Shown here: one piece after another, positions 62,244 through 64,000 of the stretch | Layout: every line of letters begins with the position of its first letter | Position numbering within the stretch: the first letter of the stretch is position 1 | Assembly: GCA_031771865.1 (NCBI GenBank) | Contig: JASISA010000022.1 | Location: 806,001-870,000, forward strand | Origin: Nothophaeocryptopus gaeumannii | Lineage: Eukaryota > Ascomycota > Dothideomycetes > Mycosphaerellales > Mycosphaerellaceae | DNA: 64,000 bases | Direction: 5' to 3' | Notes under the pieces: model-generated | The model's input: the letters and a program-made list of their open reading frames with translations, nothing else | Told to the model about the DNA's origin: nothing | The model's database searches: none | Translations under genes and position numbers: made by a program

Positions 62244-64000
62244 CTACAGGAAGACCTCCAAATTGATCTCGAGCGCAGATGTGGGGAAGGGCAGTTCGAA
62301 GTTCTTCAGGACGGTTGGATGCAGGATACCAAAGGTGCCGATACGTTGCGCCTTGGTGCCTGCGAGCTTGAGGTAGATGGCCGCAGAGTGGCCGGCGAGG
62401 TAAGTCGTGTCTGTTATTGATCGTTAGTATGAATGCCTCCTTTCTTCATGTGTAGTTTTGGGCACGACTCACCATCAACCTCCTCAATCCAATACCCCTG
62501 TAGCTTCTCATTCTTCAAACCATCCTCGCGCGTAATGAAAGCGGACTTGAGCATAAGCATGATTCGATCCAGCAGACCGTGTACTTGCTCGAAACCGCTC
62601 GTCTTGCCGTACCACGCCGCGGCGAAGTGGCGCTCGTTTCGACTTCTCCGCTCCAGCTTGGCGTCCTTGTGGCAGACATCTGCAACCTCGAAGATTTTCA
62701 TAGGTACTGCGTGTCTTCTGTTCTCTCGGATTGTCTTTAGCAGACCTGGGATAAGCGATGTTCGTACGATCTGGTACTCGGAGGTCTTGGGGTTGGCCAA
62801 TCGAACCGCGCGGTCGTCGTCTTTTTGGTTAAGCCAGGCGTAGTTCTCGTCGTGGCTGCAGAGAATCAGAGGCATGACTTCGCTCCAGCCGGCCATGGCT
62901 GATTCCAGTCGCACGATGTCTGCGAGCTTGTTGATGGGGAGTGCGGCCGCGACGGAGGATGACGTGGCTGGGAAGTTGCGAGGGAGGTTGTTGAAGCCAT
63001 ATGCAATGGCTGCGTCTTCCATGATGTCGGCCTGGTGAAGAACGTCGGCTCGTGTGATGGGGATGTCAATATCTAGTTTGTCCTCGTCGGTAGTGGAAGG
63101 TCGTGCGTCGTACGCCATCTTCTTGAGCAGGTTTGATAACGATTTCCGGGACTCCTTCAGACCACAGACAGAGTTAATAAAAGATGCCGATGCCTGCGCG
63201 GCGCGAGGTGTGAGGTCAGGTGTTGTGCGTGACCGGCCATTGTGAGCTGATGTGATCTTCACCGGCTCGATGGTGAAGGGCTCGGTGCAGTACTCTGAGA
63301 ACATCGCGCAGAGAATGTGGATGACAACTTCCAACTTGGTCTCGTCCGTTGCTGTGACGTCGATGAAAACGTTCTTGGTATCAAGAGTGATCTTGGAGTG
63401 GTTGCTGTTGATGATCGGAGGCAGCGACAAGACGGTCCGGTTCTTGTCGTAGATGATCGGGTATACAGGCGAATCACGGATGATGTGCAGGTACCGTGAC
63501 AGATGCTTGTCCTTCTCGTAGAACTCCATCATTTCCTTTCCGTTCATAACTTTGGTTTGGTTGAGAGGAGCGAACTTGATCTCCTCTGGTGGAAGTGCCT
63601 CATATGAGAAGGGCCCCTCTATGGTGTCGAGATCGTGAGTGCCAATGGCGACCAACGTCCGATGCCGTGCAAGATTCTGATGGAGCTTGTCTTGCAGGGC
63701 GATGAAGGACTCGTACCGCGCCTTGCCGAACTTGATGCCACGGAGAATGGCACATGAGAAGTAGGGTCGTATCCGCTCAGTGTCCTTGCTGATGTTGACC
63801 TCGAGCAGCTTGCCGTCTTTGGGCGGGGCAAGAGTGAACTTGGGCATTGGTTGTCGCCCAAGGAAGACATTAAGGTTCATGGCGATGCCTTCGAAGCAAA
63901 GCATATCATACCGGTTTGCGGGAATTTCGATCTTTAGCTGCGGAGGCTCTTCAACTCCGTCAACAACAGGTCTCTTGCTATCGGATGTGTCCTCGTCTAG
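62244..64000 (-). CDS. FRS1: Cytosolic phenylalanyl-tRNA synthetase beta subunit (5' end outside window)
   Basis: With the alpha subunit it forms the (alpha-beta)2 enzyme that charges cytosolic tRNA-Phe. Exons 64000-62473 (open at the window edge) and 62410-62244, joined by a 62-nt phase-1 intron, give 565 residues. About 30-35 N-terminal residues are missing compared with the usual about 600. Blocks seen are IEIPANRYDMLCFEGIA, the B3/4 editing domain (FIALQDKLHQNLARHRTLVAIGTHDLD), SPVYPIIYDKNRTVLSLPPIIN, the B5 region (DIDIPITRADVLHQADIMED) and the catalytic-like core (NPKTSEYQIVRTSLIPGLL). The last exon encodes TTYLAGHSAAIYLKL to the end. Archaeal/eukaryotic-type rather than mitochondrial. 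Confidence 0.93.

Overview
The window is nuclear DNA of a filamentous ascomycete (Pezizomycotina). The genes carry many short GT-AG introns, mostly 47-75 nt, with CTAAC- or CTGAC-like branch sites. The gene families are typical of these fungi: a CYP505 P450-reductase fusion, a Ppo-type fatty-acid dioxygenase, a bilirubin-oxidase-like copper oxidase, Stb3, Spp1 and MIC19. A Dothideomycete is my best guess but the sequence does not prove it. Exon boundaries were worked out by eye from splice signals, reading phase and protein continuity.

Layout. 0-0.5 kb: 3' end of a Ste11-type MAPKKK. 1.8-5.6 kb (minus): an Ssu1-like sulfite efflux pump and an MFS transporter with an in-frame TGA. 6.8-10 kb (minus): CYP505. 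10.6-12.3 kb (minus): an M20-family amidohydrolase. 13-14.7 kb: eS10, divergent from the splicing factor Sde2. 15-18.2 kb: a small orphan gene flanked by MITE-like DNA, then an Naa50-like acetyltransferase divergent from MIC19. 19.4-24.2 kb: a bZIP factor and a six-exon Ppo dioxygenase facing it. 24.2-27.5 kb: gene-poor, with a possible ABC-transporter relic and a GACGGT repeat. 27.6-32.8 kb: a five-exon orphan gene, a TRAX homologue and a secreted multicopper oxidase. 32.8-35.7 kb: gene-poor. 35.7-39.7 kb: a MEMO1 homologue, a Cys-rich orphan, a tRNA-Val gene and a SnoaL-like protein. 40.8-47.1 kb: uS3, mitochondrial AspRS, an aldehyde dehydrogenase and Naa38. 47.9-51 kb: a small membrane protein with a MITE in its last intron, and Stb3. 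53-64 kb: a ferric-reductase-like protein, an orphan, a frameshifted NmrA-like gene, a polyprenol reductase, Spp1 and the cytosolic PheRS beta subunit (cut by the window edge).

Most genes are housekeeping (translation, chromatin, splicing, N-terminal acetylation, mitochondria). Accessory oxidoreductases and transporters lie scattered among them, and I see no coherent biosynthetic cluster. The CYP505 and Ppo genes both act on fatty acids, but about 10 kb of unrelated genes separates them.

The most unusual object is the tRNA-Val(UAC) gene at 38445-38576. Its acceptor, D, anticodon and T arms are all intact, but a 52-nt segment that looks like a small spliceosomal intron (GTATGG...GCTAATA...CAG) sits between the D arm and the anticodon stem. 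It also has a 7-nt insert at the normal tRNA-intron position. Other notable points are a family of about 230-bp inverted-repeat elements, one inside an intron; two genes each broken by a single-base lesion; and an eS10 start codon split by an intron.
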